11,498 nucleotides of DNA, taken from NCBI GenBank assembly GCA_937981515.1, contig CALJNY010000173.1, positions 1 through 11,498 on the forward strand, given 5' to 3'. Of this stretch, positions 1 to 7,046 are shown piece by piece. This DNA comes from an uncultured Collinsella sp. (GTDB lineage: Bacteria > Actinomycetota > Coriobacteriia > Coriobacteriales > Coriobacteriaceae). Under the pieces are notes generated by a model that was not told the origin of the DNA, searched no databases, and saw only the letters and a list, made by a program, of their open reading frames with translations. Position numbers and translations under genes: made by a program. Within the stretch, counting starts at the first letter, position 1. Every line of letters begins with the position of its first letter.

Positions 1-398
1 TCGACCTGTGCGCGCTTGCACGCGGCGAGCACCAAGTTGTCCTCGTAATCGCGATGGAGCGTCAGATATTTGTCGGCTAGCCACAGATCGGATGCGTCTG
101 CACCCACGGCCGTAGCGTTTTCGGTCATGTTCCGAACAAACGCCAACGCCGCATCGCCAATTGCACGGGCAGACGCCTCGTCGAGTGCTCCCCCGCTGGC
201 AAGAACGCTACGCTTCAGCTCGTGTTGGACAACGTACAGTACGTCCTTAGCGATATGCACCGGAAAGAACAGCAACGCCCCCGTCTCCGTCGTCTGTCCA
301 ATAAACGCACGCGCGGCAAGCGACTCGGCATGGTCGACGCAAAACGAATCAACCCATACGTTGGCGTCCACCATGATCTTGAGAGGCGCCCCACTCAC
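1..398 (-). CDS. PIN-domain toxin (VapC-like), 3' end cut off by window edge
   Basis: Reading the minus strand from a GTG at 398 gives 132 codons with no stop before the window edge. The product begins with a PIN-type first strand, IMVDANVWVDSF, whose Asp11 is the expected first metal-binding acid. A mid-protein Glu follows in VVQHEL (about residue 60), then the late motif DYEDNLVLAACKRA (about 117-130), typical of PIN ribonucleases. The final TND-like strand is missing because the gene leaves the window, probably by 15-25 residues. PIN toxins are Mg/Mn-dependent RNases that cut RNA when their antitoxin is lost. The GTG overlaps the antitoxin stop as GTGA, which indicates translational coupling. 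An ATG at 374 is an alternative start that would still keep the first Asp. The family call is firm; the RNA target cannot be told from sequence. Confidence 0.82.
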   Translation of the reverse strand, partial: MSGAPLKIMVDANVWVDSFCVDHAESLAARAFIGQTTETGALLFFPVHIAKDVLYVVQHELKRSVLASGGALDEASARAIGDAALAFVRNMTENATAVGADASDLWLADKYLTLHRDYEDNLVLAACKRAQV

Positions 399-748
399 TG
401 GATCATCCCCTTTTGGCGATAGCGCTCGTCCATGGCTTCGGAATAGATTGCGTCCCAATCACGATCGTCGGACACGGACGACGTAGCGATGCCCAGGTCC
501 GCGTAAAGCTGATCCGCCGCCGCCCATGATGCGGCGAACGGAGTATCGTGCGCGACGGTCTGCTGCCGGTCGTCGACGGCCGCAAGCACTTCCTCGCACT
601 GACCGCCACCCTGCGCGACCTTGGCCACCACCTTTTTGATAAGCTCGGGCAGCGACCTGCCCGAAAGCCGCAGTGCTTCCTCCGCGCGCTCTTTAACCGG
701 GCGATCTACGCGAACATTCACCTGCGCCATGCTGCCAACGGTAGCCAT
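395..748 (-). CDS. RelB/DinJ-like ribbon-helix-helix antitoxin
   Basis: A 117-residue protein. Its N-terminal part, after a short MATVGS lead, reads AQVNVRVDRPVKERAEEAL followed by LSGRSLPELIKKVV: a beta strand plus two helices as in RelB/DinJ ribbon-helix-helix antitoxins, which dimerise, bind the operon operator and neutralise the toxin with a flexible C-terminal tail. The remaining residues (about 50-117) are polar and acidic, fitting a toxin-wrapping tail. I chose the ATG at 748 because AGGTGAGG lies about 5 bases upstream; an ATG at 730 is possible, and a more upstream start at 793 would sit inside the predicted promoter. The stop overlaps the toxin start (GTGA). RelB/DinJ antitoxins usually partner RelE/YafQ-fold toxins, so pairing with a PIN protein is a less usual combination. 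Autoregulation through the 770-786 repeat is inferred. Confidence 0.78.
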   Translation of the reverse strand: MATVGSMAQVNVRVDRPVKERAEEALRLSGRSLPELIKKVVAKVAQGGGQCEEVLAAVDDRQQTVAHDTPFAASWAAADQLYADLGIATSSVSDDRDWDAIYSEAMDERYRQKGMIQ

Positions 749-769
749 CCCAACCTCACCTTCAGCGTT

Positions 770-786
770 TGCTAGCCGTGCTAGCA
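770..786. repeat. Tandem TGCTAGC repeat, candidate antitoxin operator
   Basis: TGCTAGC occurs at 770-776 and again at 779-785, a 9-base period. Each copy contains the palindrome GCTAGC. The pair covers the predicted transcription start of the toxin-antitoxin operon, just downstream of its -10 box. Ribbon-helix-helix antitoxins bind short tandem palindromic half-sites, so this is a natural operator for autorepression. The repeat is seen directly; its function is inferred. Confidence 0.5.
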
Positions 787-788
787 TG

Positions 789-817
789 AGCATATATCTG
801 AGCTAACATCTCGTCAA
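789..817 (-). promoter_or_regulatory. Predicted promoter of the toxin-antitoxin operon
   Basis: On the minus strand TTGACG (817-812, five of six matches to the -35 consensus) is followed, after exactly 17 bases, by TATGCT (794-789, four of six matches to -10). Transcription would start near 783 and lead into the antitoxin start at 748. The -35 box sits in the T-rich tail of the preceding ATPase terminator, so the two operons are packed end to end. Confidence 0.5.
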
Positions 818-868
818 ACAAAAGAAGGCCTGCACCCTGGCGGCTGCGGTGCCACCCGAATGCAGGCC
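812..868 (-). terminator. Rho-independent terminator of the ATPase operon
   Basis: An 8-base perfect stem is formed by GGCCTGCA (827-834) and TGCAGGCC (861-868). An inner stem TGGC/GCCA (838-841 with 851-854) extends it. On the minus strand the stem is followed by a T-rich run (TTCTTTTGTTT, 826-816). It lies about 20 bases past the ATPase stop and points the right way to end that transcript. Confidence 0.75.
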
Positions 869-887
869 ATATACTCAATCGAAAACG

Positions 888-2963
888 CTAACGCAGGTAC
901 GCCTTCGCGTTGCCCAGGCTGTAGGCGATCGTTGAGCCGTTGTGCAGCAGCGACGACGTCTGCGGAGTGATCATGCCGGTAATACCCAATGCCAACAGCG
1001 CCGAGTTGGTGAGCATCACCTTGGAATACGAACTCGTCAGACGGTCGATAAGCCCCTGGCTCATGCGGCGCAGGCGCACGATTGCGGCCAGATCCGTATC
1101 GGTCAGGATGATATCGGCGACCTCCTTGGCGATGTCGCTTCCGCCACCCATTGCCAGCCCCACGTCGGCCAAACCGAGCGCCGGCGAATCGTTGACGCCG
1201 TCGCCCACCATGGCAACGTGGCGCCCCTCGCCCTTAATGCGCTCCACATAGGCGTACTTGTCCTCGGGCAGCAGCTCGGCCTTAAACTCGTCGACACCTG
1301 CCTCGCGAGCAATGCGCTCGGCCGTGCGCCCTGAGTCGCCCGTGAGCATGACCACGTGCTTAACGCCCAACGCGTGCAAGTCAGCGATGGCCTCGCGGAC
1401 CCCGGGCTTAAGCGGGTCCTCGATGCCGAGCACGCCCACAACGGTGCCATCGACCGCCAGGTACAGCGGCGACAAGCCCTGCATCTGGGACTCGATGCGC
1501 TCCTTGATGTCAGATTCGAGCCGTGCGCCCTCGTCCTCAAACACAAAGTGTGCCGAGCCGATAATCGCGCGACGCCCCTCGATGGACGAAGCGATGCCGT
1601 GCGCCACGATGTACTCGACGGCAGCATGGCGCTCGCGGTGCTCGAGCCCACGCTCGTGAGCAGCGTTGACCACGGCACGCGCCACCGGATGCGGGAAATG
1701 CTCCTCCAAGCAAGCGTAAAGGCGCAGGATCTCGTCCTCGCTCCAGCCATCGGTGGTGAGTACGCAGGCAAGACGCGGCTGCGCCTCGGTGAGCGTGCCG
1801 GTCTTATCAAACACAATGGTGTCGGCCTTGGCAAACGACTCAAAGTACTTGGCGCCCTTGACCATGACGCCCATCTTGGCAGCGTCGCTCATGGCAGTCA
1901 TGACGGCGACGGAACCCGTGAGTTTGAGTGCGCACGAGTAGTCGACCATCAGTGCCGCTGAGGTCTTGATGAGGCTGTGGGTGGTAAGCGCAACCAGGCC
2001 CGCGAGCAGGAAGTTCCACGGGACGATCTTGTTGGCAAGGTCCTCCATGTGCGACTGACCCTCGGACTTGAGCGAGGCGGCCGTCTGCACGAGCGAGACG
2101 ATCGAGCGGAGCTTGGTCTGAGCCGTGTTGGCGCGCACACGCACCAAGATGCTGCCATCTTCCACAACGGTGCCGGCGAACACGTCGTCGCCCACGCTGC
2201 GCTCGACGGCCAGCGGTTCGCCGGTCAGGGTCGCCTGGTTGACCATAGCGCTCCCCTGCTCGACCACGCCGTCGATGCAGATGGACATGCCGGTGCGCAC
2301 GGCGACCAAATCGCCGGGTTCAAGCTCGGTGGCGGCAACGTTTACCTCAGTGTCGCCGACGACCTTTTGCGCCTTGTCGGGCACATCGAGCAGCGAGTTG
2401 ATGAGCTCGTTTTCGCTCATGGCGCGGGTGTAGTCCTCGAGCAGCTCACCCACGTTGAGCAGGAACATCGTCTGGCCCGCGGTGTCGACATCACGTTTGA
2501 CGAACGAAATGCCGATGGCCGAAGCGTCAAGCACAGGAACGGTTAGGCGCGGCTGCGCCAGCTCATGAAGGGCAGCGCGCAAAAATGCCATGTAACCGGC
2601 CACGACAAACACCGCACGCAGAGGCGTCGGCAAGAACCAGCGGCGCGCGTAGTGGGCGCCGATAAGTGTGGCAAGATCCATGACGAGCTTGTGCTTGCGC
2701 GGCTCAAGCTGCATCACGTAGCCCGACTTGGCATCGGCGATAGCTTGAGCATCGAGTGCGCCCAAGGCGTCGAGCACGCTCGCGCGGCGCGGCTCGTCGT
2801 ACTCCAGCGCCATCTGGCCAATGCGGCCGTACACGCGCACCTTGTGCACGCCATCGATGTCGCCGCCAAGCTTAAGAAGTGCATCGAGATCGCTCTCTGG
2901 CACAGGACCCGCCAATTGAAGACGGGTCCTGCCGGGGATCTCGCTGATAATCGAGAATCTCAT
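888..2963 (-). CDS. Heavy-metal P-type (P1B-like) ATPase, CtpC-like
   Basis: A 691-residue membrane pump that would use ATP to move a transition metal, most likely outward. P-type landmarks are in order: actuator TGEP (247-250), phosphorylation site DKTGT (386-390), nucleotide-domain HP dipeptide (425-426), TGD (541-543) and hinge GDGVND (587-592). Hydrophobic segments lie at roughly 95-160, 315-365 and 650-690. The N-terminal 80 residues look like a degenerate heavy-metal-associated domain with no CxxC. The membrane metal motif before DKTGT reads DYSCALK (341-347): one Cys, with Ala where P1B pumps usually have Pro. Related Firmicutes/actinobacterial pumps, including the Mn/Zn pump CtpC, are the closest comparison I can offer from memory. 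It lies 18 bases downstream of the small protein gene in the same operon. The start follows only a weak AGG, consistent with coupled translation. The metal cannot be assigned. Confidence 0.9.
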   Translation of the reverse strand: MRFSIISEIPGRTRLQLAGPVPESDLDALLKLGGDIDGVHKVRVYGRIGQMALEYDEPRRASVLDALGALDAQAIADAKSGYVMQLEPRKHKLVMDLATLIGAHYARRWFLPTPLRAVFVVAGYMAFLRAALHELAQPRLTVPVLDASAIGISFVKRDVDTAGQTMFLLNVGELLEDYTRAMSENELINSLLDVPDKAQKVVGDTEVNVAATELEPGDLVAVRTGMSICIDGVVEQGSAMVNQATLTGEPLAVERSVGDDVFAGTVVEDGSILVRVRANTAQTKLRSIVSLVQTAASLKSEGQSHMEDLANKIVPWNFLLAGLVALTTHSLIKTSAALMVDYSCALKLTGSVAVMTAMSDAAKMGVMVKGAKYFESFAKADTIVFDKTGTLTEAQPRLACVLTTDGWSEDEILRLYACLEEHFPHPVARAVVNAAHERGLEHRERHAAVEYIVAHGIASSIEGRRAIIGSAHFVFEDEGARLESDIKERIESQMQGLSPLYLAVDGTVVGVLGIEDPLKPGVREAIADLHALGVKHVVMLTGDSGRTAERIAREAGVDEFKAELLPEDKYAYVERIKGEGRHVAMVGDGVNDSPALGLADVGLAMGGGSDIAKEVADIILTDTDLAAIVRLRRMSQGLIDRLTSSYSKVMLTNSALLALGITGMITPQTSSLLHNGSTIAYSLGNAKAYLR

Positions 2964-2981
2964 AGTTTGTGCCTGGGAGCG

Positions 2982-3227
2982 TTACTCGGCTGCCTCGTCA
3001 GCAGCGGCCTCGCTCTGGGTGATGTAGGCAGCCTCGGCAACCATGTCATCGACGTTGGCCTTGGCCTGCTCGACCATGTCCTGGTAGCAGTTCTTGACGC
3101 GCATACCGCACGCGATGCCCTGCACGCAGGCATTCTTTACCGGAGCGCTGGTGAGCAGCTTGATGCCGGCCGTGCCGAGCAGAAAACCGCCACCAACAAG
3201 CAGGGTGTTAAACGTGGACTTCTTCAT
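2982..3227 (-). CDS. Small membrane-anchored partner of the metal ATPase (DUF1490/DUF6110-like)
   Basis: An 81-residue protein. It has a short basic N-terminus (MKKS), a glycine-rich hydrophobic stretch at about 8-25 (LLVGGGFLLGTAGIKLL) that could be a membrane anchor, a central helix with cysteines at 34, 40 and 47, and an acidic, alanine-rich tail (about 52-81). Small proteins of this design sit beside CtpC-type metal ATPases; in mycobacteria the DUF1490 protein PacL1 stabilises CtpC and binds metal. The same role here is inferred from position and shape, since I cannot run an alignment. The start at 3227 is supported by AGGGAGAG about 6 bases upstream; a longer reading to 3302 lacks such a site and would run back toward the promoter. 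It is the first gene of the operon, 18 bases ahead of the ATPase. Confidence 0.75.
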   Translation of the reverse strand: MKKSTFNTLLVGGGFLLGTAGIKLLTSAPVKNACVQGIACGMRVKNCYQDMVEQAKANVDDMVAEAAYITQSEAAADEAAE

Positions 3228-3310
3228 GATGTCTCTCCCTTTTCCGCAACAACTGCGGCACGGTGCCTCAGCACCCGAGTAAACAAGTTTGCTCGAGCAC
3301 ACTTTTAGAA

Positions 3311-3334
3311 AATAGTTTAGTTTATCTAACTATT
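3311..3334. promoter_or_regulatory. AT-rich palindrome, candidate metal-regulator operator
   Basis: AATAGTT (3311-3317) and AACTATT (3328-3334) form a perfect 7-base inverted repeat with a 10-base spacer. With one extra T the symmetry continues inward as TAG/CTA. The inner TTAG...CTAA pattern resembles DtxR/MntR-type operators. It overlaps the -10 box and spacer of the metal ATPase promoter, where a bound repressor would block transcription. No regulator gene for it lies in the window. Confidence 0.45.
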
Positions 3335-3342
3335 AAGTTCAA
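3314..3342 (-). promoter_or_regulatory. Predicted promoter of the small protein-ATPase operon
   Basis: On the minus strand TTGAAC (3342-3337) is followed, after 17 bases, by TAAACT (3319-3314, four of six matches to -10). Transcription would start near 3308, about 80 bases ahead of the small protein's start codon. The region is far more AT-rich than its surroundings. The palindrome at 3311-3334 fills the spacer and -10 box. Confidence 0.5.
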
Positions 3343-3379
3343 CAATGGTTAACTTTTTGGAAACTATGGGGGTGAACTC

Positions 3380-3412
3380 AATATGACAAATGGACTGCCC
3401 CTTTGTCATATT
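3380..3412. terminator. Perfect 11-base hairpin after the ABC genes, possible terminator
   Basis: AATATGACAAA (3380-3390) and TTTGTCATATT (3402-3412) are exact inverse complements around an 11-base loop. The hairpin starts one base after the stop of the second ABC gene. On the minus strand no T-run follows it, so it is not a textbook rho-independent terminator. It could stabilise the mRNA 3' end, act as a weak terminator, or belong to the repeat family noted at 3387-3405. The remainder of the 3343-3413 stretch shows no gene. Confidence 0.4.
3387..3405. repeat. Dispersed short repeat, copy 1
   Basis: CAAATGGACTGCCCCTTTG matches 15 of 19 positions with 8126-8144. This copy is itself nearly palindromic at its ends (CAAA/TTTG) and forms the loop and inner stem of the 3380-3412 hairpin. 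The two copies bracket the ABC/AraC locus. Origin and function are unknown. Confidence 0.4.
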
Positions 3413-3413
3413 C

Positions 3414-5171
3414 CTACAGCTGCCAGTCCGCCGCCTCCTTTTGCAGCGCAACCATGCGGGCGAATTCTCCACCTGCCGCCTTGAGCTGCGCCGGGGTGCC
3501 CTGTTCGGCAACCACTCCATTCTTGAGCACAACGATTTTGTCGGCATTTTCCACCGTACGCATACGGTGGGCAATAACGATAACCGTCTTACCTGCAAGC
3601 AGACGGGAGAGTGCCTGCTGTACCACGGTCTCGTTCTCCACATCCAAGCTTGCCGTCGCCTCGTCCAACAGCACGATGGGTGCGTCTTTGAGCAGCGCGC
3701 GGGCGATGGAGATGCGCTGGCGCTCGCCACCGGACAGCTTGGAGCCGTTCTCGCCGATCATGGTGTCGTAGCCCTGCGGCATGCGGCACACAAACTCGTC
3801 GCAGTTGGCGGCACGCGCGGCCGCAAGCACTTCCTCATCGGTGGCATCACGACGCCCGAGGCGGATGTTTCCCATCACCGTGTCGTCAAAGAGCAGCACG
3901 TCTTGGAACACGATAGCGTAGTCGCGCAGGAGTACCTCGGGATCGACGCCCGCAACATCCACACCGCCCACGGTAACCTTGCCCGCAGTGGCATCCCAAA
4001 AGCGCGCGGCCAGGCGGCTCACCGTAGACTTACCGGAACCCGAAGGACCGACCAGCGCCGTAACTTCGCCTTCCTTGGCGGTAAAGCTCACATCGGTAAG
4101 AACTTTCTCGCCGGCGCGGCCGTCCTCGCCCGCACCATAGCCAAATGCCACGTGATCGAACACCACATCGTGACCCGCGGGCTCAAATTTCTCGCTGCCC
4201 CGCGCCACAGGCTCTTCCATGATGGAACGCATGCGCTTGGCAGACGACTCGGCGGCAAACAGCTCGGACATTAACATTAACGCCTGGTCAAAGGGCGCAT
4301 AGATACGGCTCACCATAAGCAGGAAGGCAAACATCACCAAAAAGTCGACCTGCCCGGAGGCGACCATCGCGGCACCCGTGACCAGCGTGGTGGCAATGCC
4401 CAGACGCAGGATGGCAAAGGCGGAGTTGACCAAAAGCCCGTTAGCGAGCTCGCCCTTGGTGGTCTCGCGCTCCTCGGCATCGATCACGGCGTTGAGTCCC
4501 TCAAGATAATGGGCCTCCTGGTTGGTGGCACGGATCTCGCGAACGCAGTCGAGCGTCTCTTGAATCGCCTCGGTAACCTTGACCTTCTCGGCGCGCACGC
4601 GATCGAACACCGGAGTCATGGGGCCGCGTGTTAGATACAGCACGGCAAAGGCCACGGGAACGCTCCAAAACGCCGCGATCGCCAGCTGCCAGCAAAAGAA
4701 CAACGACGCCACGAACACAATGGCGCTTGCGATGATGGCACCCCAAAGCTCTCCCAGCACGTGGCTGTAGGCGTGCTCCATGGCCTGGACGTCACCCATG
4801 ATAGTCTCGGTTAAATCGGCCAGATCACGACGACCAAAAAACGACAGCGGCAGTTTGCGCAAGCGCTCGGCGATCTCCATGCGCTGCTTGCCGCACTCCT
4901 CGTAAAAGATGCAGTAGGTGTAGTAATACTGCTGCCAGTTAGAGACAAAGAGCAACACAAAAAAGACCAGGAGGCCGCCCACGATCGACAGGGTATCCGG
5001 CAGGTCAGCCCCGCTGGCGAGATGCTCGACAAAGCCGGCCATAACCAGGAATAGAAAACCCATGCCGGCCATGGAAATAAGATTGGTGAGCGTGGTCCAG
5101 AAAATGCCGCGTTTTACGCCGGCGACGCCTTTATCGGATAGGAAATACTTCTTTTGGAATGAGGCGAACAT
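3414..5171 (-). CDS. ABC exporter-fold half-transporter (second of pair)
   Basis: A 585-residue fusion of a six-helix ABC membrane domain (about 20-310) and an ATPase domain (about 335-585). ATPase motifs are complete: Walker A GPSGSGKST (375-383), Q-loop in VFQDVLLF (421-428), signature LSGGE (479-483), Walker B ending IVLLDE (499-504) with the catalytic Glu, D-loop ASLD and switch His535 in IAHR. It is probably the partner of the protein encoded directly upstream, because half-transporters of this kind work as dimers. Its ATG at 5171 abuts the upstream stop (TAAATG) with GGGAGGCGAGG inside the end of the upstream gene, so translation is coupled. Exporter-fold pairs next to AraC genes include the siderophore importers YbtPQ and IrtAB, but drug, peptide or heme exporters look alike. 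Substrate and direction remain open. Confidence 0.9.
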   Translation of the reverse strand: MFASFQKKYFLSDKGVAGVKRGIFWTTLTNLISMAGMGFLFLVMAGFVEHLASGADLPDTLSIVGGLLVFFVLLFVSNWQQYYYTYCIFYEECGKQRMEIAERLRKLPLSFFGRRDLADLTETIMGDVQAMEHAYSHVLGELWGAIIASAIVFVASLFFCWQLAIAAFWSVPVAFAVLYLTRGPMTPVFDRVRAEKVKVTEAIQETLDCVREIRATNQEAHYLEGLNAVIDAEERETTKGELANGLLVNSAFAILRLGIATTLVTGAAMVASGQVDFLVMFAFLLMVSRIYAPFDQALMLMSELFAAESSAKRMRSIMEEPVARGSEKFEPAGHDVVFDHVAFGYGAGEDGRAGEKVLTDVSFTAKEGEVTALVGPSGSGKSTVSRLAARFWDATAGKVTVGGVDVAGVDPEVLLRDYAIVFQDVLLFDDTVMGNIRLGRRDATDEEVLAAARAANCDEFVCRMPQGYDTMIGENGSKLSGGERQRISIARALLKDAPIVLLDEATASLDVENETVVQQALSRLLAGKTVIVIAHRMRTVENADKIVVLKNGVVAEQGTPAQLKAAGGEFARMVALQKEAADWQL

Positions 5172-6998
5172 TTAGGCCTCGCCTCCCTTCGTGACGGCGG
5201 CATCCGCGGTCGCAGCAGTAATCTTCCAGCTCGCGGCCTGCTCGTACTCGGCCCGCATCTTGGCATACAGGCCGTTTTGGGACAGCAACTCGGCATGGGT
5301 ACCCGACTCCTGCACGCTGCCCTGGTTGAGCACCACGATTTGGTCTGCGCCCACTACAGTCGAGAGTCGGTGCGCGATCATAATGACCGTGCGGCCCGCC
5401 GCCAGCTTGCTAAAGGCGCGCTGGATGAGCGCCTCGTTCTCGGGATCGGCAAACGCCGTGGCCTCGTCGAGCACCACGATAGGCGCGTCTTTAAGGATCG
5501 CGCGGGCGAGCGCCACGCGCTGGACCTCGCCGCCCGAAAGATATGCTCCGCCGGCGCCGAGCATGGTATTGATACCCTGTGGGAGCTTGGCCACAATGTC
5601 GTCGCACTGAGCTGCGGAGAGGGCCGCACGCACTTCGTCGTCAGTGGCCGTAGGCTTGGAGGCGCGCACGTTATCGGCAAGTGTTTGCCGGAACAGCTGG
5701 TTGGTCTGGAACACGAAGGCGACCTGGTCCATAAGCTCGTGCGGATCCATATCGCGAACGTCCACACCGCCTACGAGCACTCGACCCGAGGAAACATCCC
5801 AAAAACGCGGGATCAGGCTTGCGCAGGTTGACTTACCGCCACCCGAGGGACCCACCAGGGCGAGAGTGCTACCAGCGGGAACGCTGAAACTTACATGGCT
5901 AACGGCAGGTGCCTCGGCGCCCTCGTACGTAAAGCTCACGTCCTCAAATCGCACGTCGCTGCCGGCAGGGTGCTTGGGTTGGGCGGGCACGGAGAGCTGC
6001 TTGGAATCCATGACGCTTCGAATACGAGCCAACGAATCGGCACTCATCTGAGAGGCCTCGCCCACAAACATGAGCTTGGTCATGGCCGTCGGTACCACGG
6101 CCGAAAATATCGCGTAAAACGTGAAGTTGGTCATAAAATGCGCGAAGTCCGTCTCGCCTGGCGCCAACAGCAACGCCACGGGCAACAGGAATGCCACAAG
6201 GCCATTGAGCGCGGTAAGGTTGAGCACCTGCGGACCTCGGCAGAACGTGCCCGCATAGTTTTGCGCCATGTCGGCGTATTCGGCGATCGCATCGTGGAAG
6301 GCCTTAAAGGAGTAGACCGTCTGCTGAAACACCTTGACCACGGGGATGCCTCGTACGTATTCGGTGCCGGTCTTGTTCATCTTGACCAGCGCTCCCATGT
6401 AGGCCTTCATGAACTCGGCGCCTTTGCCGCTCATCATGGTAGCCATGGCGCCAAACGAAATGGCCACCGAGATGAGGCATGCCGCGCCCAAGCGCCAATC
6501 GAGGGCGAAAAGCAGCACGAGCAAGCCCACGACCATGGCGGCGGCGCCTGCGATATCGGGCAGCATGTGTGCGAGCAAAGTCTCGGTGGAGGCGGCGCAT
6601 CCGTCTACAATACGGCGCAGCTCACCGGTGGCGTGCGTGTCAAAGTAGCCAAGCGGCAGCTTAAGCAGGTGCTCGCTCGTAGTCTTGCGGATATTGGACG
6701 CACAGCGAAACGCAGACAGGTGCGTGCACATGAGCCCCACGAAATAAGCTACGATGCTTGCCAGCGCAAACCCCACGGCCCACCAGCCATACGTCGCGAT
6801 ATCGCAGGCTTCGCTCCAGTTAGGTGCCACGGCGATCAGATCGCGCGCGACAAGCCAAATGCACACGTACGGGCCAAAGCTCAGCAGCTGCGAGAGCGCC
6901 GAGAGCGCCATGCCCAAATACGTTAGGAATTTGCGGTCACCGGCATACGCGAGCAACTCGCCGATGCCTCCACCTTCCCTTTTTGATTCCTTTGCCAT
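5172..6998 (-). CDS. ABC exporter-fold half-transporter (first of pair)
   Basis: A 608-residue membrane-ATPase fusion: cytoplasmic lead (1-22), transmembrane helices between about 23 and 310, then the nucleotide domain. Motifs seen: Walker A GPSGGGKST (383-391), Q-loop VFQTNQLF (429-436), signature LSGGE (487-491), Walker B VVLDE (508-512) and His543 in IAHRLST. The D-loop reads AFADPENE rather than the common SALD form seen in the partner; the Asp is kept. Both partners hold the catalytic Glu and His, so two working ATP sites are expected. There is no siderophore-interaction domain of the kind IrtA carries at its N-terminus. The start at 6998 is supported by AAAGGA about 5 bases upstream. 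It is the first gene after the divergent promoter region shared with the AraC gene. A siderophore or metallophore role is inferred from context only. Confidence 0.9.
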   Translation of the reverse strand: MAKESKREGGGIGELLAYAGDRKFLTYLGMALSALSQLLSFGPYVCIWLVARDLIAVAPNWSEACDIATYGWWAVGFALASIVAYFVGLMCTHLSAFRCASNIRKTTSEHLLKLPLGYFDTHATGELRRIVDGCAASTETLLAHMLPDIAGAAAMVVGLLVLLFALDWRLGAACLISVAISFGAMATMMSGKGAEFMKAYMGALVKMNKTGTEYVRGIPVVKVFQQTVYSFKAFHDAIAEYADMAQNYAGTFCRGPQVLNLTALNGLVAFLLPVALLLAPGETDFAHFMTNFTFYAIFSAVVPTAMTKLMFVGEASQMSADSLARIRSVMDSKQLSVPAQPKHPAGSDVRFEDVSFTYEGAEAPAVSHVSFSVPAGSTLALVGPSGGGKSTCASLIPRFWDVSSGRVLVGGVDVRDMDPHELMDQVAFVFQTNQLFRQTLADNVRASKPTATDDEVRAALSAAQCDDIVAKLPQGINTMLGAGGAYLSGGEVQRVALARAILKDAPIVVLDEATAFADPENEALIQRAFSKLAAGRTVIMIAHRLSTVVGADQIVVLNQGSVQESGTHAELLSQNGLYAKMRAEYEQAASWKITAATADAAVTKGGEA

Positions 6999-7017
6999 GA
7001 GATTCCTTTCTAACGAC

Positions 7018-7046
7018 TTGAGAGTTAACCGTAATCAACTTATCAT
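7018..7046 (+). promoter_or_regulatory. Predicted promoter of the AraC-family gene
   Basis: TTGAGA (7018-7023) is followed, after 17 bases, by TATCAT (7041-7046, five of six matches to -10). Transcription would start near 7053, about 60 bases before the start codon. This is the best promoter match in the divergent region. The predicted start lies at the left edge of the palindrome at 7052-7069. Confidence 0.5.

Noticed and set aside
70-486. A plus-strand frame of 138 codons opposite the toxin-antitoxin pair
   Set aside because: The minus strand carries recognisable PIN and ribbon-helix-helix sequences with overlapping start and stop; the plus frame is Ser/Ala/Thr-rich noise.
2565-3308. A plus-strand frame spanning the start of the ATPase and the small protein
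   Set aside because: It covers two supported minus-strand genes and their promoter on the opposite strand and shows no protein family features.
5895-6926. A 343-codon plus-strand open frame opposite the first ABC gene
   Set aside because: Antisense shadow of a well-supported ABC gene; composition is His/Arg/Gly-rich without domain signals.
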